Shown here: piece after piece, positions 1 through 10,585 of the stretch
Position numbering within the stretch: position 1 is the stretch's first letter
How the letters are laid out: each line of letters starts with the position of its first letter
NCBI GenBank assembly: GCA_963556695.1
Contig: CAUWAG010000020.1
Coordinates: 1,550,001-1,614,000 of the forward strand
DNA from: Anthostomella pinea
Taxonomy: Eukaryota > Ascomycota > Sordariomycetes > Xylariales > Xylariaceae
Length of the DNA stretch: 64,000 bases
Direction of reading: 5' to 3'
Translations under genes and position numbers: made by a program
Notes under the pieces: generated by a model
Database searches by the model: none
Seen by the model: only the letters and a program-made list of their open reading frames with translations
What the model was told of the DNA's origin: nothing

Positions 1-47
1 CCCCGAAGGCCTCGGTCTATCAGTTCAATCTTCTGGCTGCGCCATTC

Positions 48-1283
48 TCAAAGGGCCATCGTATCGCACACCTCCTTCAACGACTCCTCCAGGGGCCTAA
101 ATCCTGGTCTCCCAAGCCACTTCAACAGCTCCTCCGCCCTGGGCCGCGCCGTCACATTCGCCATATCTTTCCCCTCGTTCTCCGGCGGATCTAAAGCACA
201 GCCAAAAAGGTCAGCATCCATCTCATACCCAACACCAACCAACACACTCTCAAGTCCCCAGGAGCTTCTTACCAGGAAACTGATGCCCCGGATACATCCC
301 CCTCAACCGCCCAATCCAATCCGTCCACGTCTTATTATCCGCATACCCGAACACCCTTTCCCCCTTCGCCGTCGGGTTCGCCAGCGCCGCGACGTGCAAG
401 GCCCCGGCATCCCCGGCGTCGACCGAGAACTGCGGGTACAGCACCTTGAAGCTCGTATCCCCGTTCCACAGCCCCGCGAGGAAAGACACGGATGAGGTAT
501 ACCCTTGCACCTCAAGATTCATCGGTAAACCGAGCACGTAGTCAGGCAAGACGCTGTTCGCCACGAAGTCTGGGTTCTGCTCGTCCATGAATTTCCACAT
601 GGCTTGCTCGGCTTGGACTTTGGAGGCCGAATAGACGGCGACGCCGCCGCTGGGTTCGTAGGGCGGGGGCGCCCAAGCCTTTTCCACCGCAGCAGTGTTC
701 CAGCTTTGGGGGGTGAGGTCATAGGGGGTGTTGAAGAGACCTTGGGTTGCAGCGGAGGAGGAGGAAGTCAGGACGAAACGCTTGACGGCTGGGGAGCTGG
801 CGGCGGACTTTAGCGCGCTGAGGGTGAAGGCGATGGATTCGGGGATTGTTGCGTTCGGGTCGGGGCCGAAAGAGACGATGGAGGCGACGTGGATTACTCC
901 GGCGCAGCCTGGGATGGGGATATGTTAATTGAGGTTGTGTTGCGAATGGATGGCATGGCATGGATGAAAGGGTGACCTTTGACTGCTTCACCCAACGACC
1001 CCTCTTCATCCAGTCTCTTGACCTGGATTAATTCAAATTTGCCCGGTCCGTATTTCTTGTCGTAGAACTCTTGCAGCCAAGCGCATTTGTGCGGGTCTCG
1101 TACTGTTCCGCGCACACCTGTACTTCCTTAGCCATCACCACTCTCTGTCCAGGGTTGTGAGAGTTCCGTACGGTAGCCATATGAGAGAGCCTCGTTGACC
1201 ACATGAGTGGCCACCAGACCGTTTGCGCCGGTCACCAGCACCAAAGACCCAGCGGGCAGAGCTGCGTCGGATGGGAGCGGCAT
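48..1283 (-). CDS. NAD(P)-dependent aldehyde/ketone reductase (GRE2 / cinnamoyl-CoA-reductase-like extended SDR)
   Basis: Four exons on the minus strand: 1172-1283, 977-1117, 273-908 and 48-190. They sum to 1032 nt, giving 343 aa, the usual size for this family. The N-terminus carries the Rossmann nucleotide motif VTGANGLVATHVV, followed across intron 1 by GYRVRGTVRD, the basic segment that in this family favours NADPH. The catalytic YSASK (YxxxK) lies in exon 3. All three introns are GT-AG (55, 68 and 82 bp). From family knowledge these cytosolic enzymes reduce aldehydes, ketones such as methylglyoxal, or act on dihydroflavonol-like substrates; the exact substrate cannot be read from sequence. 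It stands alone at the window edge, with no pathway neighbours. Confidence is high for family and exon structure, low for substrate. Confidence 0.9.
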
Positions 1284-1528
1284 AGCGGCTTTTTGCTGCA
1301 GAATATTGAAGAAAGATGGTGTAGTCTTAGATAGACGAAGGCGACAGGAATATGAATGTTTCCTTTTCCTTTTCTTTGACGTTGCGAATGCCCACGGCGA
1401 TGATTTTCCTTTTATGTGTTCTTACCGGCTTGGACGTATCGTGTCCGGTGGAGCCAGACGTCTGACGAGAGCAAGAGCCGAATTTGGTTTGTAATGAATT
1501 GGATTTGTAATAAGGAAAGGTACCCTCT

Positions 1529-1790
1529 TCCTAATGCGGCAATACTCCTAAGCCAGGAGCACCGACATGCAGGCTCCTCACGGACATGGCCGACCAAACA
1601 AGCTCGGGTACTAAAGATAGCCTCTCGATGCCGCAGACATGAAAGATTACTCTGAGAGTTTCCGGTCCAGTACTCTCCACCAAGCCTGGCTGCTGGCACC
1701 AAGGGCCTATAATGGCGAATAAGTTGCCATGGGGACGCATTAGCCCGAAAGTGCTTCTTCGGTAGTCTCAACTGGTTTGATGACCTCAAA
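1529..1790. repeat. Diverged dispersed repeat, copy 1
   Basis: Positions 1529-1650 match 2252-2370 (both have the landmark AAGCC[A/G]GGAGCACCGA[C/T]ATGC, then a run ending in TCTCG.TG.CGCAGAC). Positions 1765-1790 match 2372-2396 (CAACTGG.TTGATGAC.TCA). In copy 1 the two blocks are separated by about 110 bp. Differences are mostly transitions. Family unknown. Confidence 0.5.
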
Positions 1791-2251
1791 GATACTCCTG
1801 TTTTTTGCAGTCTCGCTAGAGGGATACCCAACAACCGTACTTCCGCAAGACTGCTAATTGAGATTCGATTCGATTCCCTTCGCCTCGGATAGGTGGTTCT
1901 GGCTTAACTAGGTCGTCACAAGTTGGTGTACTTTAGCTGAGCAGTTACTCCATAAATGTATGAACTGAAGTATGGAGACAATGAGAGCGATGCCGAATCA
2001 TGAAATAGAGGGAAGGGTGGTGTCTCTTAGGCGCACAAGGTGGTAAACAGCCTACCAGCATCGGTAAATGAATCTATGACCCAACATGATGCCCATGACT
2101 TCGGAATATCATGCTGACGATTTGTGGACTATTATGAGACAGTATTCTGCCACTCCTCCACTCCCCTTAAAAGTTCGTGGCGGCTGCTTACTTGAAAGAC
2201 GTGGCCTTGGAACTTTATTCCCTGTAAGTCCCTTCACGCCCCCACAGGCCC

Positions 2252-2396
2252 CGTTCTTAATGGAGTAATATTCTCAAGCCGGGAGCACCGATATGCCGGA
2301 ACTTTACGGACGTGGTCGACCTAACAGGCTCGGTCGGCAACGACAGTCTCTCGGTGACGCAGACTGAGTAGTCACAACTGGCTTGATGACATCAGA
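2252..2396. repeat. Diverged dispersed repeat, copy 2
   Basis: Second copy of the 1529-1790 repeat, with the two matching blocks contiguous here. No terminal inverted repeats or coding capacity seen. It ends just before the TATA-like site of the secreted-protein gene, so it may form part of that promoter. Confidence 0.5.
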
Positions 2397-2459
2397 GAGG
2401 CGAATAGACTGAAAGCGTTCAAAGAAAACATACAACACTCGCGATGAACAATCTGGAAC

Positions 2460-2466
2460 ATATAAG
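2460..2466 (+). promoter_or_regulatory. TATA-like box
   Basis: ATATAAG about 170 bp upstream of the ATG at 2633; position and sequence fit a core promoter element, but no transcript evidence is available. Confidence 0.35.
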
Positions 2467-2632
2467 GTAAGCTGATGCCACAGTCCAATGTTTATTCGGC
2501 CATCAAACCACATCAGGACAACACTCCAAGACACCACTTCGACCAACGACTCGTTCCCAACTCCGGTTCTTCTTCATCGCCGTACACCGTTAAGCCTGGC
2601 CAACCTCCGGAAGCTCTCGGATACTATCTAAT

Positions 2633-3403
2633 ATGCACTTCGCATCTCTTCTCGTCGCCATTGGCCTTGCTAGCACCGGCAGAGCCCTCTCAGTAGGGAT
2701 GCCGGGCATCGGCTCTCGCGACGCTCACCACGCCAGATCACCTGCACGCGAGGTGAATCTACCGCAGATTGGACACGGCTTCACACGGGGCACTACCAAA
2801 TACCAAAAACTGTTGGCCGCCTCCGACGCCTCGATCTGGCTCTTGAACAGTGTAGTGGTTGGCTTCGATAACCATGAGAAGATCTTCCTCAAGTACTGGG
2901 ACAAGGATTGGAAAGACAACGGAAGGAAGATCTGGGAACGCCTGGCCGGCAATGATAAAGCCGGTGCGCCCCAATTTAAGGAAATTAAGCTCATCTACGA
3001 TGGCGCTCATGAGGCGGTTGAGTTTGACGGCTATGAAGTGGAACTAGGCAGGTCAGCAATGAAGTTGCCTAGTGTCCACAACGTGATGGGAGCCAGGCAA
3101 GCCAACGGACAAAACATTTGCCATGACCTTCGCGAAAATGGTATAGGTTTTGCTTTGCATGAACTTCTCGAGGGAATAATCATAGAGGGTTATCTCCAAT
3201 TGCCTGAGCTGCTGGATGATATTACCCCCCAAAAGATGACCGGCCACGAAAACTTCCGGAGCCCATATCAAGCTCAGCAGCTCGACAAGAAAGAGGCCAG
3301 ATACACCGCGGAAAGCTACGTCTGGTATGCCGTTGAGGTATTCTGGGCCGACTTCTGCAACAAGAACGACGGCTTCGAAGCTTCTTTAGAGGACACCACA
3401 TAG
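2633..3403 (+). CDS. Secreted protein, possibly a degenerate M35-like metallopeptidase
   Basis: Single-exon gene of 256 aa. An N-terminal signal peptide is evident (MHFASLLVAIGLASTGRALS), followed by a basic, proregion-like stretch. I do not recognise it with certainty. The C-terminal part resembles the deuterolysin/M35 layout: a hydrophobic helix containing ALHELLEG where M35 enzymes have HExxH, then YTAESYVWYAVEVFW, similar to the M35 NADSYxxYA segment. Here the second zinc histidine would be glutamate (HELLE), so activity is doubtful. Only a few cysteines are present. The A at 2633 is the first in-frame ATG, preceded by a TATA-like box. The 3' flank runs into the target duplication of LINE A. 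Treat as secreted protein of unknown function with a tentative fold hint. Confidence 0.7.
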   Translation: MHFASLLVAIGLASTGRALSVGMPGIGSRDAHHARSPAREVNLPQIGHGFTRGTTKYQKLLAASDASIWLLNSVVVGFDNHEKIFLKYWDKDWKDNGRKIWERLAGNDKAGAPQFKEIKLIYDGAHEAVEFDGYEVELGRSAMKLPSVHNVMGARQANGQNICHDLRENGIGFALHELLEGIIIEGYLQLPELLDDITPQKMTGHENFRSPYQAQQLDKKEARYTAESYVWYAVEVFWADFCNKNDGFEASLEDTT

Positions 3404-3732
3404 GAGAAGTGCCGAGCCCTGTTGGGAGCTTGAGTCACTCACTAGCTTTATATATGTCAAAGGGAATTGTGAATCACGGGTATAGACGGAGTTGCTTCAT
3501 TTACTCATCAAGTTCAACTAGATCCAAAATGATTGATTGATTGATTGATTGTATTTAACGTGGGGGATCGCTCCTCAGTAGTGCAAACCACGCCTCCCAG
3601 AGCCTCTGTATCGCAGGGTTATGGAGGTATCAAGATAATAAGTACAGTCAGTCCCGCTCACGAGCCCATCCCTATTGTTATGACTGTATGACTTTGTGGT
3701 CATCTATCTGGTCCTTCAAGAACAGCTATCTA

Positions 3733-6700
3733 TTGGGGGCAGATTGATGAAAAGAACTTGCTCTTCTCAACAAATCTTGTCCATTCCGCGCTCCGCTCCC
3801 TCAAGTATTATAAACAGGCTGCCCTAGGCGAGTATCTGGGCAGCAGTCAGTTTTTCTTAAGCCTCTTACAAAAAAAATGTGTTGTGGTGTTTTCTTCTCA
3901 CCGCAGTTGCAGTGGTCATCCGAGTCTGTATGCCCAAAATGTTCGTAATATCTAGCAAAAAAAAAAAAAAAAAAAAGTCGCCATGTCCAGATTTGGCCGC
4001 TAGAAGTCTGTGTAGAGTGCTCCTTTCAAAAGATATAAGGTCCCTTTTAGTTACTGTATGTGAGTATACTTCTTGATACCTCGGTTCTGATTGGTCTTTC
4101 CACCATTGATCGAATTCTCTCTTGTTCTTTTTTTTGAGATCTCTTTTTACCCAAGAGATTATAGGAAGGTTCGTTGTGTCTATTTTTAGCATGGTACCCT
4201 CTTTTGCTAGTGTGTTAGCAGCTTTGTTGCTATCAATATCTCTGTGTCCAGGAATCCACTTAATGGTCACTCCAGGAGTGTGTGCTGTGGCGAGTTCTTG
4301 GAATTATAGAATAATATTCTGTGATGTCTCAGGTGGAGTCCCATTGAGCCCATCTACCACTGACGTGTTGTCCAGGCAGACATACAGCCGTCTTCTGCGT
4401 CCAATCGCCCTGACTGCTGCGAGACCTTGGAGAGCGCCATGAGCTTTAGTATCTATTATTTCTGCTTAAAGAAGTCTGCCTTTTTCCCGATATACTTTTT
4501 GTGTAGTGCCGCCTTTTCTGATGGTATAACCCTATCCAGTGCGGGTTGTGCCTTGGTCGTCCAATTGTGATCCATCCGAGTAGATGACAAGGTCAGTGTT
4601 CACATTTCTCTCCCGTAGTCATTGCTTAAAGAGCTCTATTTTTTTGTCTTTGTCCTTACGGATTGGGGGCCTCTTCCATGATGGCTTGGTGAGTGTGGTC
4701 TCTGGAAGTCAGGGACTAGTTGGAAGCTCCTTTGTAGCCTTGTTGGTTCCTTGCGAGCTTGTATTTGGAGCCTGCCATCAAGAGGGTATCTTTGGTCTAT
4801 TCGTCCTAGTCAGAGACCGTGACGTTGTCTTATTGACTCTATAAGAACTCCTGCTGGGGAAATCTGTGATTTAAAGTGTAGGATATGTCCAGGGTGTGTT
4901 TTCCAGACTGGCAAGATAGCCCTGATCGCTGTTCGTAGTACAGCACCTATTGTTCCAAGAAGCCCCTTAATGCGACATGCTGATGTCCCACCTAAGCTCC
5001 CAACTTTTTTGATTCCCGGGTACCAGGCCTCCAGGCCGTGTGTAAGAATAGGAATAATACAAGCTTTCACAGCCCTTTTGGTTGACTTTTTAGGAAGTCC
5101 TTTGATTGTGTTATAAAGTCCCTGAAGGTGATTTGTTACCTTATTAACTTTCTTAGCCCAGTAGAAAACTTGATCTTTGAAGTTTAGTTTTTTATCTAAG
5201 AAGACACCTAGCCATCGTATAGAGTCCTTTGCTATTTTGTTCATTATCCCGTGGTGGACCGGAGGATTGTCTATGTTCTTTTTCTGCGAGAAGTGTATGA
5301 TCTCGGTTTTGTCAGGGTCAAATTCAATAGCATTGTTATGTCCCTATTAATTAAATAGATAAAGATTTTTAGAAGTCTCTATGGCTATTTCTTTAAGGCT
5401 CTTTCTAATGCAGAGAGTCGCTAAGTCATCTGCGTATCCAAAACGTCTTCTTTTCATACTAAGTTGGCCACAGATTGGCTCTGTATACAGCATATAAAGG
5501 ATTAAAGAGACTGGTGAGCCTTATGGTAGCCCATAAGTGAGAGTTTTTATATTGGTCACAATACCTTCAAACTGAACTCTTGCGGACCGCTCGGTCATGA
5601 ATGACTGGACCCGTCTTATAAGAAAGCCCGGCCAGCCCTGTTCTCTCATGCGAACCACAAGCCGTCTCATTAGGGCAACATCAAAGGCCCCTTTCATATC
5701 TGACGTGATTACCATTGCAACGAGGCCTTGGTCAAGGGCCTGCTCAATATCGTGTATGAGTGCAGCTACCAGGTCAGTGGCAGAGCGCTTTGGTAGAGCT
5801 CCAAAATATTGTGGGGCTAGAATTCCAAGTTTGACAACAAACCAGGTAATTCTTTTCGCAATAAGTCGTTCTAGGCCCTTGCCAAGACATGACAGTAGCG
5901 ATATTGGTCTGTAGGCCCTGGGATTGGAGTAGTCTTTCTTTCCTGGTTTTGGGATCATCACTACCTCAGCTACTTTGAATGGTTTAGGGTGGTGTCCAAT
6001 CTATAGACAGGTCTGGAAAAGGGCTCTGATATGTTCCCCAATGAATGGCCAGCAAGCTTTCAGAATCCGTACTGTGAGGGTATCTATTCCCGGGGAGTTG
6101 CTCTTGGTCTCTAAAGTGCACCCTTCAGCCTCTTCTAGTCCGACATGGTATTCAAGGGGGATGTATGGCTTGGGTTGTGTGATCTGAGCAGACCAGGGGT
6201 TGATGATATCGTTGTCTGAGGTACTTCATTCAAGCGTGGCTGAGCGTAATGTATTTGCCTTGCTCTCTTGTGACTCGAATATTTGGTCTCCTATGATGAT
6301 TGGAGGGGAACGCAATCCTGCTGATAGCTTGTGCCAAGAGACGATTCTGTATAGGTCCTTTGGCTCAGTTGCTGAATCAATTAGAGTCTGCCAGTACTCT
6401 CTCCTAGCTTTCCAAACCACGCGGCAAAATTCCCGTCGGGCTGAATTCCGCCCTTCTTGGCTTACAGTCTGTTTGGACAAGGCCCTGTATGTCTGAATAG
6501 CTGCTTTGTATTCATCATTCCACCAAGCAGTGGGCCTAGATTTTTGGGGCTTCTTGCCCACTGTTTTGACACAGCCTTGGATTATGTTGATCAAGTTCTA
6601 TGTAAAGGCATCTACCTGGCCAGGGAATGCACCCAGCCGGGGAAGCTCATGAATACTGCTTTGGACATTGTCCACCAGCTCTTGTAATTTATTATCTGGG

Positions 6701-7436
6701 ATTATCCATTGATCAGTTTTGGGACCCAGTCCAGGTCTCCCTGAATTGGGACAACTATTCGTAATGTCTCGTGATCTGAGGTGCACTGGAGTGCATTATT
6801 CACTGAGGCTTTGGCTATAAGGACATCTGAGAAAACCAGATCTAGTACATTTCTGTTATTATGTGTCGGGACATCTGGTTCAGAAGTCAGATCCAGTCCA
6901 TGATCTGCCATAGTCTGTGCAAGTATGACACCACCATGATATCCTGGATTGCTTGAGTCCCAGGATATGTCGCCAGTATTGAAATCTCCAGCTATAACAC
7001 AGCCAAAAGGTGGAGTCCATACTTCCAGAATGTCATCCACTTCTTATGGGTTGTCACAAGGCCGGTAGACACTGGCAAATATAATGCCTTGTACCTTGAC
7101 CTAAGTGATATCTTGTGTAGCGTAAGGCCGAAATTGATCCGCTTAAAGATGTTTTCTCACATAAATGAGAGATCTGGGTTGTGTACTGTCGCTGTCCCAG
7201 GAATCAACCGGGGAATATATATCATAATTTGGGTGTGTCTTTATTCCCATTTTTCTGCCTAGTGGTGTGCTGACCCAGGGTTCTTGTATCGGAATAATGT
7301 CTGCTTGCTCTCCTTTCTAGTCAGCCAGGTTAATAGCTAACTCTGTAGGGCCTGCACTCTTTTGTCCTTCTGCCGCATTCATAGAATGGATGACCAGGTG
7401 CCCGTGTCAATATATTTTGTTTGATGTACCTAGTAT
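3733..7436 (-). pseudogene. LINE copy A ORF2 (endonuclease-RT-RNase H), broken
   Basis: Degraded counterpart of ORF2 of the 45790 LINE. In order on the minus strand one can still read the endonuclease block (AGDFNTGDISWDSS, SDHETLRI; 6702-7040), the RT palm region around 5521-5961 (SDMKGAFD) and the RNase H-like block (IKWIPGHRDIDSNKAAN near 4200-4270). The start codon present in copy B is ATA here (7434-7436). Stops and frameshifts are scattered throughout, so no functional protein can be made. Confidence 0.88.
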
Positions 7437-9261
7437 TGATGGACAACAATGGTGTCGGCATCTCTGGGATGAACTGTATTTATTGTGTCAATTTGCATTA
7501 TAGTGTCTTTATTATTGTTGTTAGGCGTTGACCTGGCTTGGTTTCTGTCTGTTTCATTGAAGGCCCTGGATCTGGCTCTTTCTCCGGCCAGCCTTATTTC
7601 TTGGATTTGTTCCCATATGTGCTTGTGGATGATACCTTTCACGACCTTGGGGCGTGCAGGGCATTTGTCAAAGTCGGCAGCATGAGGCCCCTTGTAGGTG
7701 ACACACTTTGGGATTAGTTTTTCGCACTCCACCTGGTGTACTGTGCTGGCGCAACGTGCACATATTTGCTTTTCACATTGGTAGTTTCTACCATAGTATC
7801 TGAAGCAGCTCGCACACTGGTGTGCCTTTTAGTAGCTTTCCCAGATGCTGATAAATCACAAGTCTTGTTGTAATCTATCAGTGGTCTGGGTGGTGCTTGA
7901 TTAAAAGGTCGGATGGAAAGGATTCCACCCAAGATGTATCTAAATACCTAAATTACAGTGGTGAGGTACCTGGGGCAACAAAGGGTTGCCAGGCAGCCTT
8001 CATCAGGTAACCTCCAACATATCTGGTGGGGTTCCAGAATACTCCATATGGGTCCATGCACTGGATCCACACTGGTGAACCTTGGGGGAGTATTGAATGT
8101 GCCTCGAGATCATTAAGTGAGCAAAAAGCATGAATGGTTTCTTTGCTGTACGGGACAGAGAGATCACCCATGTGGTCTCTGGATCTGAATCAACCGTGTT
8201 CCTTGAAAATATGCACCTTCAAGGTCTGTCACCTGTTTGGGCTTCAACCTCGACAGTGACAGCAGTATTGGTAATGTCAATTATAAACCTTTCTGCACTG
8301 ATGACCTTCCTTGGGCATCCATCAACCTTGTAGTGATGCCAGACCGTGTGGATTTCGATCTTTTATGCCTTAAGAATGTCAGTGATCTCTTCTTGGAAGG
8401 CCAAGAGCTTAGTCTGAGTTGGCTTGTCCCTTGGGTGTAAGGTGAACCCGGAGGGGCACCGCGTCACCTCTCTAAGCTCCTGGGGATGGAGCTTAAGTCT
8501 TCTGTTCAATATAGACTTTATCCCATAAGGCTCTAAGTGACTATTGTCTATGCGGACAAAGACCCAGAGATCATTCTGCTTCTTCTTTAGTTGGTTGGTA
8601 GCAGTAAGGGCGCCAGGCTGTGTTTTCTTATGGTGGTGTTGACTGTCAGTGGATGTTGTCGGTGGTTAGAAGAGACAACTTGGGCGAAAGTCATGGTGTG
8701 CTTCCCCATCACCATCCCCCCGGAAGTGGCCTTCTTTATGGTTGAATCTCAGGTTTCTAGCCACTCGCTCAGGCATTTAGAGAAGAAGGCGCTGAAATCC
8801 TTGGCATGTGGATATAATTCGGTTCCGGCTTTCTCAAATATCTTGTCAACTGCTGCAGCACACTCCTGAAATATTGTTATCTTGGCTTTATAAAGGTGCT
8901 TATCTTTATTTAGTATCTTTACAACTTGGTCCTGGCATTCTAAAGAGGAGGCTTTATTCCCTGTATCGCGTTTAATGGCTTGGTCTGTGGAGATTTCGTT
9001 CAATTGAGGTCGTTTCATTCCAGTGGTACTGCCGTTATTGACATTTCAGGATTTTCCTTTCAGAGGGGAAACAATGATGAAGTCAGCCTCAGAGACCTGT
9101 TACGGGCTGCTGCTGATGTCGTCAAGCAGCGCCTGACGGAGCCTGCTCGGAGTTGCCGGGCCGTATGCCTTTTTAGGGGCCGGGGATTTGAGTACGCCGC
9201 TGGTGGTCATCTTTGGGACGGCCACGGGCGTGTTTGGGGGCCGGTCGTGGAAGGGTGCCAT
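7430..9261 (-). pseudogene. LINE copy A ORF1 (gag-like), broken
   Basis: Begins with ATG at 9261, matching the ORF1 start of copy B, and ends at the same stop position (7430-7432). It carries early frameshifts and a TAA where copy B is open, and a 245-bp insertion at 7823-8067 just upstream of the zinc-knuckle segment. The distal part, including KCVTYKGPHAADFDKC, remains readable; one knuckle cysteine of copy B (KCVNCKG) is tyrosine here. Confidence 0.85.
7823..8067. mobile_element. 245-bp insertion of unknown type inside LINE A ORF1
   Basis: LINE B reads straight through the corresponding site. In LINE A the extra 245 bp are bordered by a perfect 10-bp duplication CACACTGGTG at 7813-7822 and 8068-8077, the mark of an insertion. 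No terminal inverted repeats, LTR signature or coding domain is obvious; on the minus strand it ends in an A-rich CTACTAAAAGGCA. It could be a 5'-truncated retroposed fragment or a small nonautonomous element. Confidence 0.7.
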
Positions 9262-9417
9262 CCAGCTTGTGAGAAAAATCTTTTTGTGCCTTGGTAAAGA
9301 TAGTCAATTACTGAAAGAAGTGCTTACTTTAGCGCAGATATTGAGGTTGCGCCCTAATAGCGGGGTGCCAAGAAAAATAATTGTTATTGTTTGGTAAGTG
9401 AGTAACTAGATCCGAAA

Positions 9418-10583
9418 AGGAATTTATTGGTGTCATACAAAACGTCTCCATGGTCTACCTGCCTGCTCAGATATCAGGGGCACTGCTTACTATCTTTGAT
9501 TTAAATTCTTAGTATAAACGCCGTCTCTCGGAGAGGCGCAAAGCTCAACTCGCTGTGATACTCTTTGGACAAAACTGAACCGTTGTAAGATTCTCATGAT
9601 GGTCAACGACGAGAAGGAGGTACGATTGGTGTTGACTAACTCCATTTTCAAGCCATCCTTCGGCATCGCTTGATCAATCCGTCTGGCTCTAGAGCTTCTA
9701 ACCATTCCCATGCTGTTTCGGACCACGATATCTACTCTAAAGAGACTAGTTTACCATGCTCCGCTACGTTCTAAACAATCATGCCAACGTGGTGCATTCC
9801 ACAACTCATGCGTCAGTCTAGGATTAGTAAACCCAAACGCGTTGTCTGTTAGGACGTGACGGTTTAGTAGATGAATGCTTGGGCTTTCATACCTAAGCGT
9901 TTGTCATTGTCGGGTCACCTGGCGGTTTCGTGGACCGTGGCTGGCGTAGTAGTTTCGAGGAATGACTTTTCAAAGGTTACCATGCCTTGAGTGGGTGGAA
10001 CAAATGATCGCCGCATGATTGGATCGCGACAATTGAGCACAAACGGGCTGACTATACAGTATATGTTATATATATTTCCAAGCTGAGGAAGTTCACCATG
10101 ATGGGCAGCGCTGGTGAGGGGGGCATAGTGTCACGAATACGAGCACGGGATTAATGGTGAATGAATCCACGCTATTGCAACCTCTAGAAAGATGTATATT
10201 CAAGGTACATTCCACTGTGATTTGCCTGTGCTAACACCTGCATTTGAGGGTGATCGGGGGGCGTGGAGGGCGCTACTAATTACCATCCCGGATATCTGCA
10301 GTGTAGATTGCATATTTTTAGAGATGATCTGAGCAATCGGTTAACTATGAGCAGTCAAATCCGCATCGACGTGAGCTATCTGGGTGCTGCCGGTCAGATC
10401 ATGGAAGGATTCGTTCGTGATGATTCTTCGATGCATGTGTCCCTGGCATGCGTGGTGGCTGGCTAGAGCGGAATAAGCCCGTTTTATCGTGACATCAGCA
10501 CTCAGGCCGCGACATAGGTGTTCAAAGTGGACCCCTATTCCAATTTCCGTCTTGGGTAGGTGCTTTCCGCCGTGGGAATCCAC
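9418..10583. other. Intergenic region without recognised genes
   Basis: Between LINE A and the Pogo-type element. Small open frames (for example 9490-9726 minus, 10263-10466 plus) show no conserved motif or plausible gene structure. I see no repeat shared with the rest of the window. Confidence 0.6.
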
Positions 10584-10585
10584 TA

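Larger units (their letters stand above)
1284..2632. other. Intergenic region with degenerate repeat copies
   Basis: I find no convincing gene in this 1.35-kb stretch between the divergent reductase and the secreted protein. Short open frames lack start context, conserved motifs or plausible splicing. The only structure noticed is a pair of diverged repeat copies (annotated separately) and a TATA-like site before the next gene. Confidence 0.6.
3530..9403 (-). mobile_element. Full-length, degraded Tad1/I-like LINE (copy A) with (CAAT)n tail
   Basis: The element runs from its 5' end near 9403 to a (CAAT)n tail at 3530-3551, read on the minus strand. It is flanked by a 14-bp target-site duplication with one mismatch: AACTAGATCCAAAA at 3516-3529 and AACTAGATCCGAAA at 9404-9417. 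Along its length it matches the plus-strand LINE at 45790-51381: 5' UTR, ORF1 with zinc knuckles, ORF2 with endonuclease, reverse transcriptase and RNase H, and 3' UTR. Many nonsense mutations and small indels, and an 18-base homopolymer at 3958-3976, show it is dead. It is longer than copy B mainly because of a 245-bp insertion at 7823-8067. Confidence 0.92.

Noticed and set aside
3531..3551. (GATT)n repeats at 3531, 45291 and 61115 as independent microsatellites or a CRISPR-like array
   Set aside because: Each is the simple-sequence tail of a LINE or SINE; there are no spacers.
3958..3976. Run of 18 A's inside LINE A, resembling a poly(A) tail of a processed copy
   Set aside because: LINE B has TTTGCC at the same place, so this is a homopolymer expansion within the RNase H region of a dead copy, not a 3' end.
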